Assembly: GCF_023278565.1 (NCBI RefSeq)
Contig: NC_064672.1
Coordinates: forward strand, 2,728,001 to 2,792,000
From: Colletotrichum lupini
Taxonomy: Eukaryota > Ascomycota > Sordariomycetes > Glomerellales > Glomerellaceae
Length of the DNA: 64,000 nucleotides
Direction: 5' to 3'
Part shown: positions 1-13,800 of the stretch, piece after piece
Position numbering within the stretch: position 1 is the stretch's first letter
Layout of the letters: each line of letters opens with the position of its first letter
The notes under the pieces: model-generated
Told to the model about the DNA's origin: nothing
Seen by the model: the letters and a program-made list of their open reading frames with translations, nothing else
Databases searched by the model: none
Translations under genes and position numbers: made by a program

Positions 1-3000
1 AGGGCATATGGGTGACATCACCGCCCAGACCTGAGTGAAAATGAGCATCATGAGCCATCTTTCTTTGTAGAAATGTCTAGGAAGATCGGGCTGGCTGGTG
101 TTTGGCAGTGACAGAATGCTTGCTGTCAAGACTCAAACGCAGCCCTGGCATCCCCACAACATGTCGAACAACTGGTAGGGGTTCCGTGAGGGGTTCACAG
201 GTTCGCCAGGAGCGCAGCGGATCCTTGGTGGGAGCGGATCTCCGGGGGCGTGGAGGTTCCTTTTCCAGCCTCCGGACTTCGGGGTGATTCCGACAGAAGG
301 TCAGCCCAAGCGCTAGGTGAGTTGTTGCAACGCCAACAGAATATGTAATGACCATCACCGGCACGCGACCCTGGAGATGGTGTGTGTCAAATCATGCTGT
401 GCACCCTTCTCGGAGACGCCTTGTTGAGCGCCGCCGGAGACTTGTTGCAGCACATCGGAGGGATACCTGTTGCTACACCCACTACTGGATAGTACCTACT
501 CATTCAGCAAGAAATAATCGAGAGAGGTAACCTCGAAAAGGGGCTATCAAAGCTAGGTACGTGGCCACCTAGAAATGGAACAAGGCGATCAACCGCAAGG
601 ATAAGCTTTGGGCAAGTGTCGAAGGCGTGTTGGCGAGGGCTGATGTGAGTGGTCTATTCCGGTTGGCTTGGCTGAGAGCTGGAATGCTTGAGAAAGATGG
701 GATGGTTGTAGAATAGCTCTGGTGCCGGCACAAGTTGATTCAGGAGGGGACTTGGCGGCCGATTACTATGGACATCTGAGTCGTGAAACATTTGGGTGGG
801 AAGGGAAGTGGAAAGGGCAGAACGGATCGACGGGGTATCTCCGACAAGCCCGGTGAGCGAAGCGCAGCAAAGCAAAGCCAGGCCAGGCCAGGCAGGCCAC
901 ACCTCGTACAGCACTCAAGCGCTGAGCGAGCGGAACGGTGAGAAGCAGGAAAGAACTGACGTGGGACTTGGCCGTCCGAGTTACATTGTCCGTATTACGG
1001 GCACTTTTTCTTCTCCTCGACTTTCCATGTCTGCAGGAATAACATCACCCGCGGAGTTAAGGTGAGGTATGCTCACGGGCAACACGGTACACGCACACAG
1101 ACCGGGCGGACCAGACGAGCATGGAGGATGGAGCACGGCGACACGGAGGGCAGGACCCAGGCATACGGGGAGACGCAAAGGATGGGGCCGGCCGTCATGA
1201 CGGTGTTTGGGGATTTAATTTTGGACGACGGGACGGAGGGTTTGTGTTTGTTGAGGTTCTTTTTTTTGCTGTACTGTAACGGGCTGTGCTGGTGCACGGA
1301 AACGTATGTGGCTCTCTCTCAACCCGCTGTGCTGGACAAATCCCCAATCCATGGTCCATGGCCAGACGGCGATTGTCAGGGCTCCTGTCCAGGTCTAGGC
1401 CTAGGTTGAGCTTGAGCCTGAGCCTGAGCTTGAACTTGTACGAATAGTAGCTTTGGATAGGCATGAACGGCTTTAAACTTGGCGGACGGAAGATTGACGT
1501 GGGACATGGACATGGGACAAGACCGAGGGCGTGGGCGGATGGGCTTCTGGCATTGGACCAAGACACCAATAGGTAGCGTAGCCGGGGAGCCAGCTCCCGA
1601 GTCCAGAGTAAGGTGAGGTAAAACAGACCGTGGACACGTACGTCCAGCAATAGAAAGGCAGAAATAATGAGCTCTGTTTGTTGGCGTTGCAATGTTGACA
1701 ACGTAAGCTCTGGCAGACGACCTTGCACCTAGGAACTCGAACCGTTTACCTCAGGCCAGAAATAGGTATAGGGGGTTCTGGAAATGATGCCCAGCCTTTT
1801 GTCTTCCTCAGGTTTCTCTGTTAACACCCAGGTCTCGAGTCGCCCGGGGCCTTCGAGCTCGGCCGTATTGTATTTTCCCCATCAGAAAACCAACAGCAGA
1901 AATCATGCGTTGGATGGATAAGTATCCGTAAAGGGACCGACATATTGCCCAGGACAATTTGGGTGACTAAGAATCCTCAATGGAGACGTAGAAGGAAAGA
2001 AGGGAAAAAAACACGTGAAATGACCTCAGGAAAGGTGGGAAATGGAATGCTGTCAATCTCGTTCGTGAGCCCTGCCAAACGGACGGGAAGGTACGATGGC
2101 CTAGGATAGGGCGCGCGCGGCTGCCTTGAACCGTCATGTCACCTCACCTTTGGAAAGAGTGAGTCCACTTTGGAAATCAGTTCTTTCCCGTTCGCTTCTC
2201 AAGTTCTCAACCACTCTTGCTCTTTCGCACGTCCCGTTCGCTCGGGCACAGACGCAGGGCCATACGGCACGTCCACGTCGCCCGGTTTGGGCCTCCCCCC
2301 GTTTTCCGTCTCGTTGCGTGTACCAAACCGTTGGGCTGGCAGACAGGTATCGAGATCGAGAGACAGAGACAGAACACAACTTACCAGACATGGAAGAAAG
2401 AGAGGGCACGTCAAGCGCTTAGACTGCTCCGTTTGAAAGATGCGACCCGCCGCCGGGTGCGAATGGATGGCTGGAAGGTATGGATACGCGCCGCCGCCCT
2501 CTCTCTTTCCCCAAACCCCGAAATCAAATCTCCAACTCCCCTTGTAGAATGGAAGGACGAAAAAAAAATACATACCCTCCCCCAAATATTAGAGAGAAGA
2601 AGAAGAAAAAAGCACCATCCCGCGCCGCCACGGGTCTAGCATCCCAGGGCTCCGGTGCCAGGAGAGGCTCGACAGGGTCACAGACGGGGGTACCTTGCCA
2701 AAACGAAATGCACCCTGGATCGCTGGAAAGGGCACATCGGCGACCGGTCACCGAGCATGCAGCACCGACCCAATTAGAGGCTCCACCGAAGGGAACCGCT
2801 CCAGAAGCAGAACACAGCTGCAGGGCAAGCCCCGAATTTCGAACGTGGTGGTACTGCTGGCTGGTGTGTGTTGGAGTCATTGGGGGCAGCGGAATGCGAC
2901 AGGAGAGAAATGGGACAATTGCGAGTGGTTCCTGCACACAACGGTTCTATTGCGGTGATTCTGTCAATCTTCGAGTACCTGCGTATCTGTAAGGTAAGGT

Positions 3001-4689
3001 AAGGTAGATACGGACTCCAAGGTAAGGTGCGACTAGACACCTAGTCTGTACCTGCCCAGCATTGGTTTCCCGTTTACAGATTGCAGAGTACAAACACAGC
3101 CAAGAATGTACTATTGTATCGCGCCAAGAGGATTCTTTCTAACCTTGGATATCGAGTCTCTTCTCACACGCCTCACGCCTCACTCTCTCCAAACAGAAGA
3201 AGGTACTCCATCTTCAGACACACCTTGTCTTCAACAAGGCCAGCCATGCAGAGGAGGAGTATCCGTACCTTACTCCGTACCATACCTTAGTAGAACATGC
3301 ATTGGAAAAAGGCACGGCAGGGCAGGGCTCTCTGCAAAATAAGGCAGTGAGGAGCCTGAGGAGTCCTCGGACGGGCCTTCTCCTTGCTCACCCTCACCCT
3401 GTCCCGTCCCTCGTCCCCGTTCATCGAACCCTCGCACTCACTCACAGGCTCACCCTCACTCATACAGCCCAGATCCATTCTCACCTCACCCCATCCATCC
3501 CATACCGTCCCATCCTGAGGTGTCTTGCTCTGTGCTGCCCATCACTCATCCAGGGCCACCATCCCATTACCCATCGCCCATTGCCTCGACCGTACCACTA
3601 AAGTAGATATATCGGTCCTTCCTCCATCGACGGGCTCCATCGCTCTGACCCTCCCCTCTTCTTTCTATCCTCTTTAACCTGACAGACCCATCCATCCCGA
3701 ACACATTAGAATCTTCTTTCTTTTCTGTTCTTGTTGTCCCACAGCCTTTTTTTGATTGATACCTCTTTATCTATCCAGCCAGTTGCTTTGTGTGTCTTCT
3801 TCTGCTTGCACTGCAACTCCTGCCATCCATCACTGCGATACAATTTTACAAAGTATTTGGCATTCTCATCCATCGTAGTCTATCTGTACCATCGACCTAC
3901 AGGTAGTGAACTACAGTGCTCTGTCTCTGTATAGAGTAAATATCTCCTCGTCCTCGTCCTCCTCCGCACCAGAACAAGACCGCATTGCACTTACACGCGC
4001 TGTGTTCCTTGTCTTGTTCCCCTCTCAACACTTTTTTCTCTCATTCCGCCCAGACCACGCCTGCTGCGAACCCGGCAAGACCCCTGCACGCTAAGGCAAG
4101 AGCTAGCCATCTTGGACGCCACATTTCATCACCCACCCTGGGACAGCTCGACCAGCTTCCCCATCCTAGCGCAGCGATTGGGTACAGGGCCTTCTAACTG
4201 ACCCCGAAGAGAGAATTCTCACGGCAGGAGCAGCCCAGGAAGCCCAGGAAGCAGGTGCACCTAGCTAAAGCAACAAAGCGGCGACTGCTCTAAACGGCAG
4301 GCCCAGCCAACCACAGCTACCATACCCAGGCGCACACCCTGTGTGACTCCTTCCTTTTACAAAGGGTCGTCGGCGTAGTGTTTTTTTTCCCACGCCTGCC
4401 GCCTGCCTCGCATATTCGCATCCATGCCTTCCGCAATCTTTCCTGATCACCACCCAGGTCCGTACAAACCACACCTCTCCAGTCCACCACCCAAGCTATT
4501 CTTTTTTTTTCCTCCCCTTCTACCTCTGCACGCCCAAATCTCAACTCTTCACCACTTTATTATTGTCTACCGCCGTCACTATCGACATATTCATTCTTGA
4601 ACAAGCTTTTGAGTACTAACATACCCTTTTCCACACAAAAAGACCTTGGTCTTATACAGGCCAAGCAATCTGCTCTGGCGAAGTTGGCC
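1..4689. other. Intergenic region upstream of the PFK2/FBPase gene
   Basis: No coding region could be supported on either strand; the open frames are short and mutually overlapping. Visible structure: a hexamer-like run of alternating AGCTTG/AGCCTG near 1405-1435, a short (GGTAA)n run near 2992-3007, one copy of the 9-mer TACTCCGTA at 3271, C/T-rich stretches at 3350-3600 and 3920-4060, and pyrimidine tracts near 4381 and 4502. The last kilobase of C/T-rich sequence is typical of promoters and 5' UTRs of strongly expressed ascomycete genes, so it probably belongs to the downstream kinase gene. Confidence 0.5.
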
Positions 4690-6902
4690 ATGAGCTCCAA
4701 CAAGGATTCACGCGCCCCTTCGTCATCGCCTCCCTTCCACTCCAACAAATCGACCGCCGCTGCGAACTCGAAATCGAACTACCTCACTGAGCCCCAGGCA
4801 CTGCCCGTTTCTCACCCTCACGATGGCCTTCTCCCACCTCCTGCTATGGCGCACGCCATTCGATCTATGAACGACTTGAGTGGCCCGATCGCCCTCCGCG
4901 ATCGCTCCTTGGTCGCAAACTCCGATACCCCTCCTGCGATGCGAAGCGTGGTTTCGACCGCTCCGAATTCCCCTAGAATGTATGTATAGGACCCCAAAAA
5001 ATATTTTCAGATTGGTACCACCCCGAGAGAATACTCCTTCCCTCCTGGTGGCTGAGCATTTTACAACATCTTACACCTCATATTCTGGAGCTTGGCTAAT
5101 CGAATAAACCAACAGCCCGCCTGTCAGACAGAATTCTGGAGGAACCACTCCCCGCCTTCGCCCCCACCCCGCCACACTCAATGTTCCTGGCATGACCGTC
5201 TCGAGAGCCTCGCCCGACGGAAAGATTAGTGACCGCGATGTCGCTGCGAAGCTGGTCATCGTCATGGTTGGACTTCCCGCGCGCGGAAAGTCCTACATTA
5301 CCAAGAAGGTCCAGCGCTACCTGTCTTGGCAGCAGTACAGCTCTACAATCTTCAATGTCGGAAATCGCAGACGCGTGGCTGCCGGCATGAGTTCGCCGAT
5401 GAAGCCTGCCTACTCGCCCGCTGCCGTTAGACTCGACCCGCCGGCCCAGGCTGCTTCGATCCTGCTTAATGGTCATGCTTCCCGTGGCAATAAGGAGCCT
5501 GCGGAGCTGAACCTCAATGAGGAGAGCGACGGCATTGACCAGTCCGCCAAGTTCTTCGACCCGACCAACGAGACTGCGGCCAAGCTCCGGGAGCAGGTGG
5601 CTTTGGACACCCTGGACGAGCTTCTGGACTACCTTCTGCATCAGGGCGGTTCCGTCGGCATCCTCGATGCGACAAACAGCACTATCCACCGCCGCCAGCT
5701 TCTGGTCGATAGAATCAAGGCGCGCGAGCCCAAGCTCGGAATTCTCTTCATCGAGAGTATCTGCCACGACCAGAACGTAAGTGTTCTCGCCGCGCTTGTC
5801 TCTTGAAATCTCATCTAACGTGTTTGCAGCTTCTCGAGGCCAACATGCGCCTGAAGCTTTCTGGCCCCGACTACAAGGACAAGGATCCTCACCAGTCTCT
5901 TGCTGATTTCAAGAGACGTGTCGCCGCCTACGAGAGCGCTTATGTTCCTCTTGGAGAGTACGAGGAGGCACACGACATGCAGTACATTCAGGTATGTTCA
6001 AGCCCTGGCGCAGAGAAACACAAGTCGCTAACGCGCTGCCAAAGATGATTGATGTTGGCCGCAAGCTGGTCCAGTATAGATTGCGGGGCTTCCTGAGCGG
6101 CGGCATCAGCTCCTACCTGACGACATTCAACCTTGCGCCGCGCCAGATATGGTTGACCCGGCATGGACAGAGTGTCGATAACCGCAATGGAAAGCTCGGC
6201 GGAGATTCCGATCTCACCGCCGACGGAGAGCTCTACGGACAGGCTCTCCACCGATTCATGACCCAGAAGCGCAAGGAGTGGCTCATTGAGCAGAAAGATA
6301 AGATCGCTCAGTCGTCATTCCCGCCTAAGGCCGGCGACCACACCCCGCCGTATCCCGAGCTGAATCGGGAACTGGACGAGAAGAATTTCTGCGTCTGGAC
6401 CTCGATGCTTAAGCGCAGCGTGCAGACGGCACAGCAGTTCGACAATGATGACGACTACGACGTCAAGGCTTGGGCGGTGCTGAACGAGCTCAACGCTGGC
6501 CTCTTTGAGGGCATGACGTATGAGGAGATCGCCAGAAGATTCCCTGCCGAGTATAAGAAGCGCGCTGCGGATAAGCTCCATTACACCTACCCGGGTGTCG
6601 GTGGAGAAGGATATCTCCAGGTCATCGCTCGCTTGCGCGATATAGTCCGCGAGATTGAGCGTATCGAGGATCACGTTCTCATTGTTGGACATCGCTCGGT
6701 CTGCCGTGTGCTCATGGCTTACTTTATGGATTTATCCCGTGACGAGATCGCCGACTTGGATGTTCCTCTGGGCATGCTCTACTCTATCGAGCCTAAGCCC
6801 TACGGCTACGACTTCCACGCGTACCGCTACCTGCCGGAGAAGGGAACGTTCATCGAGCAACCCAACTACCGCCCGCAGCGCACCGTTAACCGCGACGCTT
6901 GA
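4690..6902 (+). CDS. 6-phosphofructo-2-kinase/fructose-2,6-bisphosphatase (bifunctional)
   Basis: Makes and degrades fructose-2,6-bisphosphate, the cytosolic signal that sets the balance between glycolysis and gluconeogenesis. Exons read as 4690-4979, 5116-5776, 5830-5991 and 6045-6902, giving about 656 aa; all three introns restore frame. The start is the ATG of MSSNKDS; the open frame runs further upstream but has no ATG there. Residues 1-120 are a Ser/Pro-rich extension. The kinase domain follows, with P-loop GLPARGKS at about 149-156. The histidine-phosphatase domain starts with LTRHGQS at about 408-414; it also has LFEGMTYEEI, with the catalytic Glu, and the second His in VGHRSVCR. The phosphatase His is present, unlike in the yeast kinase-only paralogue Pfk26, so both activities are expected. 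The N-terminal extension is a likely phosphorylation-regulated region (inference). Family assignment is secure; exon borders are my reading. Confidence 0.95.
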
Positions 6903-7861
6903 GATCAGAGCCAAAGACAAGCTTTGACTGTATCATATGACGACCTGTACAACACGAATGGAATTCCGGAAAGGAGTTTTGGGCGTTGAGGAAAACTCAA
7001 CTACGACCACGATTTTGCTCATTTTTTGGAAGGGGGGACTTTTTTTTTTTTTTTTTTGGAAGGGTGTGGGAAAATACGATCCCACACACATGATTTGCTC
7101 TTACTTGCTACTACTTGAGCCAGGGACTTCTTCAACCTCGGAGGCGGGAAGGGGATTGAAGCATTTGCTCGGCGTTTGGGAATCCAATACGGCCATCTGA
7201 CGAAAGAGGTCAAAAAGATACCCATGACGCAAGGATTCACGAGAGACATAGCTGGACGGCCCTCTCATTGCTCAATTTTGCAAGGCTTGTTCACAAACAC
7301 AAGCCATTACGTTCTTCTAGGCAGATAGGAGACAAAACGTCTATCACATGAACATGCTGTACCTGCCTATTCGGTGAAGTGATGCTGAATGATGGTGTAG
7401 TGTCCAGAGATCCCTGGGATCTGACTAAAGAGGCTTTCCTTCCCGAAGATCTGGATGGCTTGACTACCAAACTGACAATCTGACGTTGCCTTTGTTGCGT
7501 GTCACTGCACTGTCTAGGCTCGGGGCCGACATCCTGTAGGAATGACAGACAGTGGAGGCTCCGCCGAGGTGCACTAGCGTCCGTCCGGCAGATGTAACCA
7601 TAGAACCAACCCATGGGTAATGCGATACGATGTGACAGGACCAGGGGGGGACCGTTATTTGTTTCTTTGGCATGTCTTGTTCCTGACAAGCCTCTAGTAC
7701 GTAACGTAGGGCGGCGGGATGGGAAGGTGCTGGGTTGGGGGATGTGAAGAGTGTGGCGTGACACACACTCACAACCAATCCAGATCTGCCGCGGGTGTGC
7801 TCGGGAGAGCTGCACCGGGTGAAACTCGGCGTTGGTTGAGGCTCAAAGGGCTCGGCGGTGT

Positions 7862-7878
7862 CCCCCCCCCCCCCCCCC
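7862..7878. repeat. Poly-C homopolymer (C17)
   Basis: Seventeen consecutive C residues, with a T18 run about 800 bases upstream at 7040-7057. A simple homopolymer of the kind prone to length error in sequencing and to length polymorphism. Confidence 0.9.
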
Positions 7879-8138
7879 TTATTCGTTGGCGTCCCTTTGT
7901 CACGAGCTTTGGCGGTCCGAATTGTGATATTCGGACCGAGGGTTTCTACGAGCGGCGGGTTTCTGTGGCTTGGGTTTGGCGTTGTGGTTTGATATGTCGT
8001 CGGGTGATGTTGATAGTGGGTTTGGGGGTTGAGGACCAGTGGTGTGATTGTGAGGCAATCTCGAGATTGGGCGTATCTAACAGAGAGATGGGTTTCCGAT
8101 TGTGAGGCTTGGATCTTCCAAGATAGTAAGGCCCTGGA

Positions 8139-8444
8139 TCAGGATAGGAGATGTTTTGGAAGCAACGTGTGGACCACCTCAGGCGCTGGGTTCATGATCG
8201 TGATCATGTTCTCTCCTGTCGAAGCTTGAAGACGCTCCACAGGGCCTGGGAATCTGTAGGCCTTCGCAATCGTCACATCAAGGACTTTGGGTTCCGGGCA
8301 TCCGCTTTGTATGTATCCGTAAGCGGTACTGCTCTGAGCATCCTTGGCTACAGCCAGTAGGAGCTTCTTCACCGCTGCGGGGAAGCTCGTACGAAAGCCC
8401 ACGATGCTTGGGTCTGCTCCGGCTGTTTCCCCCTTCCTTTCCAT
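8139..8444 (-). CDS. Possible small hypothetical ORF, 101 aa
   Basis: An ATG-initiated open frame of 101 codons. Composition is protein-like (mixed hydrophobic and charged residues, no low-complexity run) with segments such as AVKKLLLAVAKDAQ. I recognise no family, signal peptide or membrane segment. It stands alone in a 4-kb intergenic region and could be a chance frame or the remnant of a longer gene. Listed because its composition looks better than that of the neighbouring spurious frames. Confidence 0.2.
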   Translation of the reverse strand: MERKGETAGADPSIVGFRTSFPAAVKKLLLAVAKDAQSSTAYGYIQSGCPEPKVLDVTIAKAYRFPGPVERLQASTGENMITIMNPAPEVVHTLLPKHLLS

Positions 8445-9080
8445 CGTTCCACTCTATTTCTCAAAAGTGAAGGAAGTTCCGATGGCTTGGGTTAGTTAGC
8501 ACTCGCCTCGGTAGATGTTGCGTCTATGAGGCCTCGATGACATGATCGAGGCGAAGCCTGTACTCTGTTGTTCCTTAGCAACCTTACGTACGTGTTACAC
8601 TGCAGACATGATTTCGATCAGGAGCAGGGCAAACCAGCGACCCCCCGGGGGGTTTCCGTGTTGATATTTTTTAGTATAGTAGGCAGCTTGAATCAGTACG
8701 CCGAGTCCCGGCAAGAGCCAGGAAGTTGCCTAACAATGATCATCATATAAACTCGGCTAGGTTACCCGGTATGACTTTTGTCCCCCACCCTTGTGGTATA
8801 TTTAGTTCTGACCGCGCCAGAGACATACCTTCAGGATTACCTTGCTACCGAGTCGCTTGCTTGCTTACACCACATTCCCCTACATCGCTGAGTAGTTTGC
8901 ATCGAGAGCGGAATGTAAGACATAGTCCAGCCTAACTAAACCACCGTTCAGTGCCAAGCTCTGCTCGAGGCGTGTTCTGAGTAGAATAACCTACGGCGGT
9001 ACGACGCATGGGATTGTTGGGTTCCATTCGCTCTAAGAGTAAAACTGTCATGGTCGACTTACTCAGTGTGGTATGCTTGA

Positions 9081-9456
9081 TACACCGTCACCAAGGCCAT
9101 TGATCCTAAGCACGACGGCTCAACAGCTATCTCGGGCAGCTTGACTGAGCCTGACGACAATGGTCTTGAAATCCCTGAGCCTGCTGGAAAATTGCCGTAA
9201 ATACCCCTAGAAAGTATCCGGCTTCGCTGGCTGACCAACAGCCTGTCCGAAGAGGAGCCCAACCCCTTGTGTCAATCCAACCAGCCTACCAAGGCAGATG
9301 AGGGGATGATTGGGCTCCTGTCCGCTCAAGTCTATGGATGGAAGCTTGCTACCGCCTGAACATATTCGTGATAACTCCGAAGCTGAGGAGACTGACGAAA
9401 GTGGTATTGAGGACTACCCGGTCCGTAAGGTAAGCGAATCCTCGTCGGGAATATGA
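9081..9456 (+). pseudogene. Possible relic of a protein-coding gene
   Basis: Two short frames look like coding remnants. At 9081-9200 there are 39 codons rich in Asp, Glu, Pro and Ser ending in TAA. At 9334-9456 there are 40 codons from an ATG with an acidic stretch (EAEETDESGIEDY) followed by PVRK and a GTAAGC that could be an intron donor. In-frame stops separate them, so any gene is broken. The acidic segment followed by YPVRK faintly resembles the start of a chromodomain, but that is too weak to assign. Confidence 0.2.
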
Positions 9457-10875
9457 CCGAGCCCCCCAGCTTCACACGGTGCTTCGAGCTCGAAGACGAA
9501 GGACGGCTCTGATGCCTGCTTTGAGCAGCGATTGGGAGCAGCCTAGTAACGGTCCTCGAGGACGAAGCTATTGCTGAGAACTTATATGTGTGTCCCAGGC
9601 CTGGAATCGAGCTAGGCGGAAACCACCAGACTTCAATGACATTCGAGCGGCCAGCACTCCCAGAATCTCGTGACACCTTTGTAGTATAGAGATCTTCTCT
9701 CCGTAAGCCTGACGTCCAGTGAGCCGCATACATCAAAAAGCCCAGAAATCTATGCAAGCTTTAGACGATCCTAGAAGTTTAGCTGTAGGAGCGGGCTGAC
9801 TTACCATCTTCGAACCTGGCCGGAACCGTCACTGGCATCGTTAGAGACAGGAGGCAAGTGGACACAGACATGGGCTACTATATGTTACATGTTGTGTCTC
9901 AATGTACCTGAACACACAGGAGCCATGATACGCCGAGGAGCTACTAAACGTCGTTCTCTAAACGCTGGATCCGGTGTGGCTTTGTCTTGCTCACACCTTC
10001 TCTCCGCCCGCCGGTTTCGCTAGACACGCCGTCGCCCTGTTATCTACAAGATTACATGTACCTCGCTCCCTCTCGTTATATCCCAGAACTTATCTACTAG
10101 TCATGTAAAATACGTGGCGGACACCGCCCAAAGTTGACGAGCAGCAGATGGCAAACTGAATTTCGATTATTTCTACTGTTCTACGAATGCCCGGCCATAT
10201 GAGATCTTTCTCCCTGGCGGAGGCGAGACACCGAGCAGGAAGAGAAACCTACTACCTCCATGATGACGTGGAACGCTCCGGGTGGACAGCACACTCCTGC
10301 TGGGTTGCGAGGAAGAGGCGAAAGCATACCTCTATATAGTACTCTGAGGCAACGGGCCACGAACGTCAATGTCCAAACACCCCAGCAGCACGAGAGATGC
10401 CACGGGTGCTTCGTATCGTAATAGAAACGTGGTACTAGTAAAATACATATGCCAGGCAAGTGCTATATCATCATTATCGCTTCAAGAGATTTTGGACCAG
10501 AAGTTGTTATGAACAAATTTACTATCGTTTCACATATTTACATAAAGCAAAATGGTATAAGCACCAGACCACAAGCCACTCATCCATTGACCAAATGACT
10601 CGACCAAAGAACAGCAGTATAACAAAACGCAAAACAGAAAAAAACCGACAAGCCAACACAATATTTGTCGCTCATAAAGCACGGGTTTTTGAGGGTATCA
10701 AACAAGACACCTTTTTGTAGTGTAGGGTATTTCCAGGAATTCCAATGTCTCCCCTCCCACACGCCTTTTGTTTTTGACCCGATTCCCTTTAGACCTTGCG
10801 GTCACTGTAAAACATCATCTCTTTTTTTCTTCTTTTCATAACGCTTAGCTCCTTCTGTTAACGACGGAAGAGTGT

Positions 10876-13800
10876 TTAGGCCTGAACAGGCTTGATCTGA
10901 GTAAAGATCTCGCCGGCGGTGCGCTTGACGATACCACCAGTTACGGGCAGGCTGGTGCACTGCTCGAGGAAGAGATCGATCTCGCGGGCGGCCTGTCTGC
11001 CCTCGTTGATACCCCAGACGATGAGGGACTGGCCACGGCGGCAGTCACCAGCGGCAAAGACGCCAGGGATGTTGGTGCTGTACTTGCCAGGCGGGGTCTT
11101 GACGTTCTTGCGGGCATCCTTCTCAATGTCGTCACCAAGGATGCGGGCCTCGGGGCCGAGGAAACCCATGGACAGGAGGACGAGGTCGGCAGGGAAGAAC
11201 TGCTGGGAGCCCTCGATCTTCTTCATATCCCAGCCACCGGTCGCGGAGCGAGTCCACTCAACGCGGATGGTGTTGATGCCCTTGACCTTTCCAGAGCCAT
11301 CGTCGACGAACTCCTCGGACATAATGCAGAACTCACGGGGGTCCTTGCCCATGTGCTGCTTGACCTCGGTGTGGCCGTAGTCAACACGGTAGATGCGGGG
11401 CCACTGGGGCCATGGGTTGTCGCGGGCACGCTCCGGGGGAGGCTGGGGAAGCAGCTCAAAGTTGATGACAGACTTGGCACCGTGACGGACGGAAGTACCG
11501 ATACAGTCGTTACCGGTGTCACCACCACCAATGACAACGACATCCTTGCCCTTGGCGGAAATGTAGGATCCATCCTCGAGCTCAGAGTCGAGCAGGGACT
11601 TGGTGTTCTTGTGCAAAAACTCCATAGCGTAGTGGATTCCCTCGAGCTCGCGACCCTTGATGGGAAGATCACGGGCAACGGTGGCACCAGTAGCGATGAC
11701 GACGGCATCGTTCTCAGCTCTGAGGTCCATGAGCTGGATATCCTCGCCGACGGCAACACCGCACTTGAAGTTGATACCCTCAGCGGCCATGAAGTCGGTA
11801 CGGCGCTTGACAATGCGCTTGTCGAGCTTCATGTTGGGGATACCGTACATGAGAAGACCACCGGGGCGGTCGGCACGCTCGTAGACGGTGACGGTGTGAC
11901 CAGCGCGGTTGAGCTGGTCAGCAGCAGCCAGACCAGCAGGGCCGGAGCCGATGATGGCAACCTTCTTGCCGGTGCGGACCTCAGGGGGAGTGGGGATCAT
12001 CCAGCCCTGTTCGAAACCACGGTCGATGATGGCACACTCGATCGACTTGATACCAACAGGGTCTTCATTAATGCCCAAGACACAGGCACCCTCGCAAGGA
12101 GCAGGGCAGACACGGCCAGTGAACTCGGGGAAGTTGTTGGTCATGAGCAGACGGTTGAGAGCGTCACGCCACTGGTTCCTGGAGTGATTGTTAGCTTTTT
12201 ATTCGGCACACGCGTTCAATTTGACGATGGATACTTACTGGAACACCAATTCGTTCCACTTGGGAATGATGTTGGAGATGGGGCAACCCGTCTCAGACTG
12301 GCAGAAGGGAACACCGCAGTCCATGCAACGAGCAGACTGGTACTTGAGCTCGTCCTCATCAAGACGAGAGGAAAGCTCGGCCCAATCCTTGGTACGGGTC
12401 TTTGCACTCCTGTACTTCTCAGCACGGCGCTGGTACTTCATGAAACCCTTGGTCTTGTCGAGGACAAGGGCACGCTTCTTCTCGGCAGCGTTGTCGCCAA
12501 TGGTCTCCTCGATATCCTGGAGCTTGGCAGCCTTCTCCTCCTTCTTGTCGTGGACACCAGAGACGATAGGCAGGTTGTACTCGGCGCGCTTGGCCTCGGC
12601 AGCCTTGGCGGCCTCCTCCTTGAGGACGCGCTTGTAGTCGACAGGCATGACCTTGACGAAGCGGGGAAGAGCACGGTTGAAGTCAACCAAGATGCGGGCA
12701 GCAAGCTCGGAGCCAGTGTAGTGGTGGTGGTCCTCAATGAGACCGCGAAGGTAGGCGATCTCAGTGGGCTCCTCGACAGCCTCGGCCTCAACCATCTCAG
12801 TGTTGAGCTTGGAGAGGAAGTCCTTGTGGATGTCGAGGACGTAGGCGATACCACCAGACATACCGGCAGCGAAGTTGCGGCCAGTGCTGCCGAGAATGAC
12901 GACTCGGCCACCAGTCATGTACTCGCAACCGTGGTCACCGACACCCTCAACAACAGCGGTAGCACCGGAGTTGCGGACAGCGAATCTCTCAGCCGCAACG
13001 CCGCGGAAGAAGCAAGTACCCTTGGTAGCACCGTACAAGCAGACGTTACCAACGATGATGTTCTCCTCGGCCTTGAAGACCGCGGAACGGGGAGGGTAGA
13101 CAATCAGGCGACCACCGGACAGACCCTTGCCGACGTAGTCGTTGGCATCACCCTCGAGCTCGAGAGTAACACCAGGGGCCAAGAAGGCGCCGAAGGACTG
13201 ACCCGCGGAGCCCTTGATATTGACGTGGACCGTGTCCAAAGGCAGACCATCTTCACCGTAGCGCTTGGAGATGTGGTAAGACAGCGAGGTACCCATCGCA
13301 CGATCAGTGTTGACAATGTCACACTCGATTCTAGAGGGGAGTCCCTTGTCCAGAGTCAACTCGGCCTCAGAGATGAGCTTGTTGTCCAAGCGGACGTAAA
13401 GCTTGTGGTCCTGCTTGCGGACGTTGAAAGTAGCAACACCAGGGCGGAGCTTGTGAGCAGGAGTCAGGAGGAGAGAGAGGTCGATGTTGGCGGTCTTGTT
13501 GGTGCGCAACTCGTCGTTGACCTTGAGAACTTCAACGTGACCAACCATCTCGTTGATAGTACGGAAACCAAGCTTAGCCATGATTGCACGGAGCTCGTTG
13601 GCAACGTAGTAAAAGAAGTTGATGACGTGCTCGGGAGTACCGGTAAACTTCTTGCGGAGCTCAGGGTCCTGGGTAGCGATACCAACAGGGCAAGAGTTCA
13701 AGTGGCACTTGCGCATGAAGACACAGCCCATGGCGATAAGAGGAGTAGTAGCGAAGCCCCATTCCTCGGCACCGAGCAAACAGGCCATGGCGACATCACG

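Larger units (their letters stand above)
6903..10875. other. Convergent intergenic region between the PFK2/FBPase gene and GLT1
   Basis: About 4 kb between two genes that point toward each other. It holds a T18 run at 7040-7057 and a C17 run at 7862-7878, but no clear gene. Two coding-like traces are listed separately (8139-8444 minus, 9081-9456 plus). The stretch 10450-10860 is A/T-richer and is probably the 3' UTR and terminator zone of GLT1. Confidence 0.5.
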
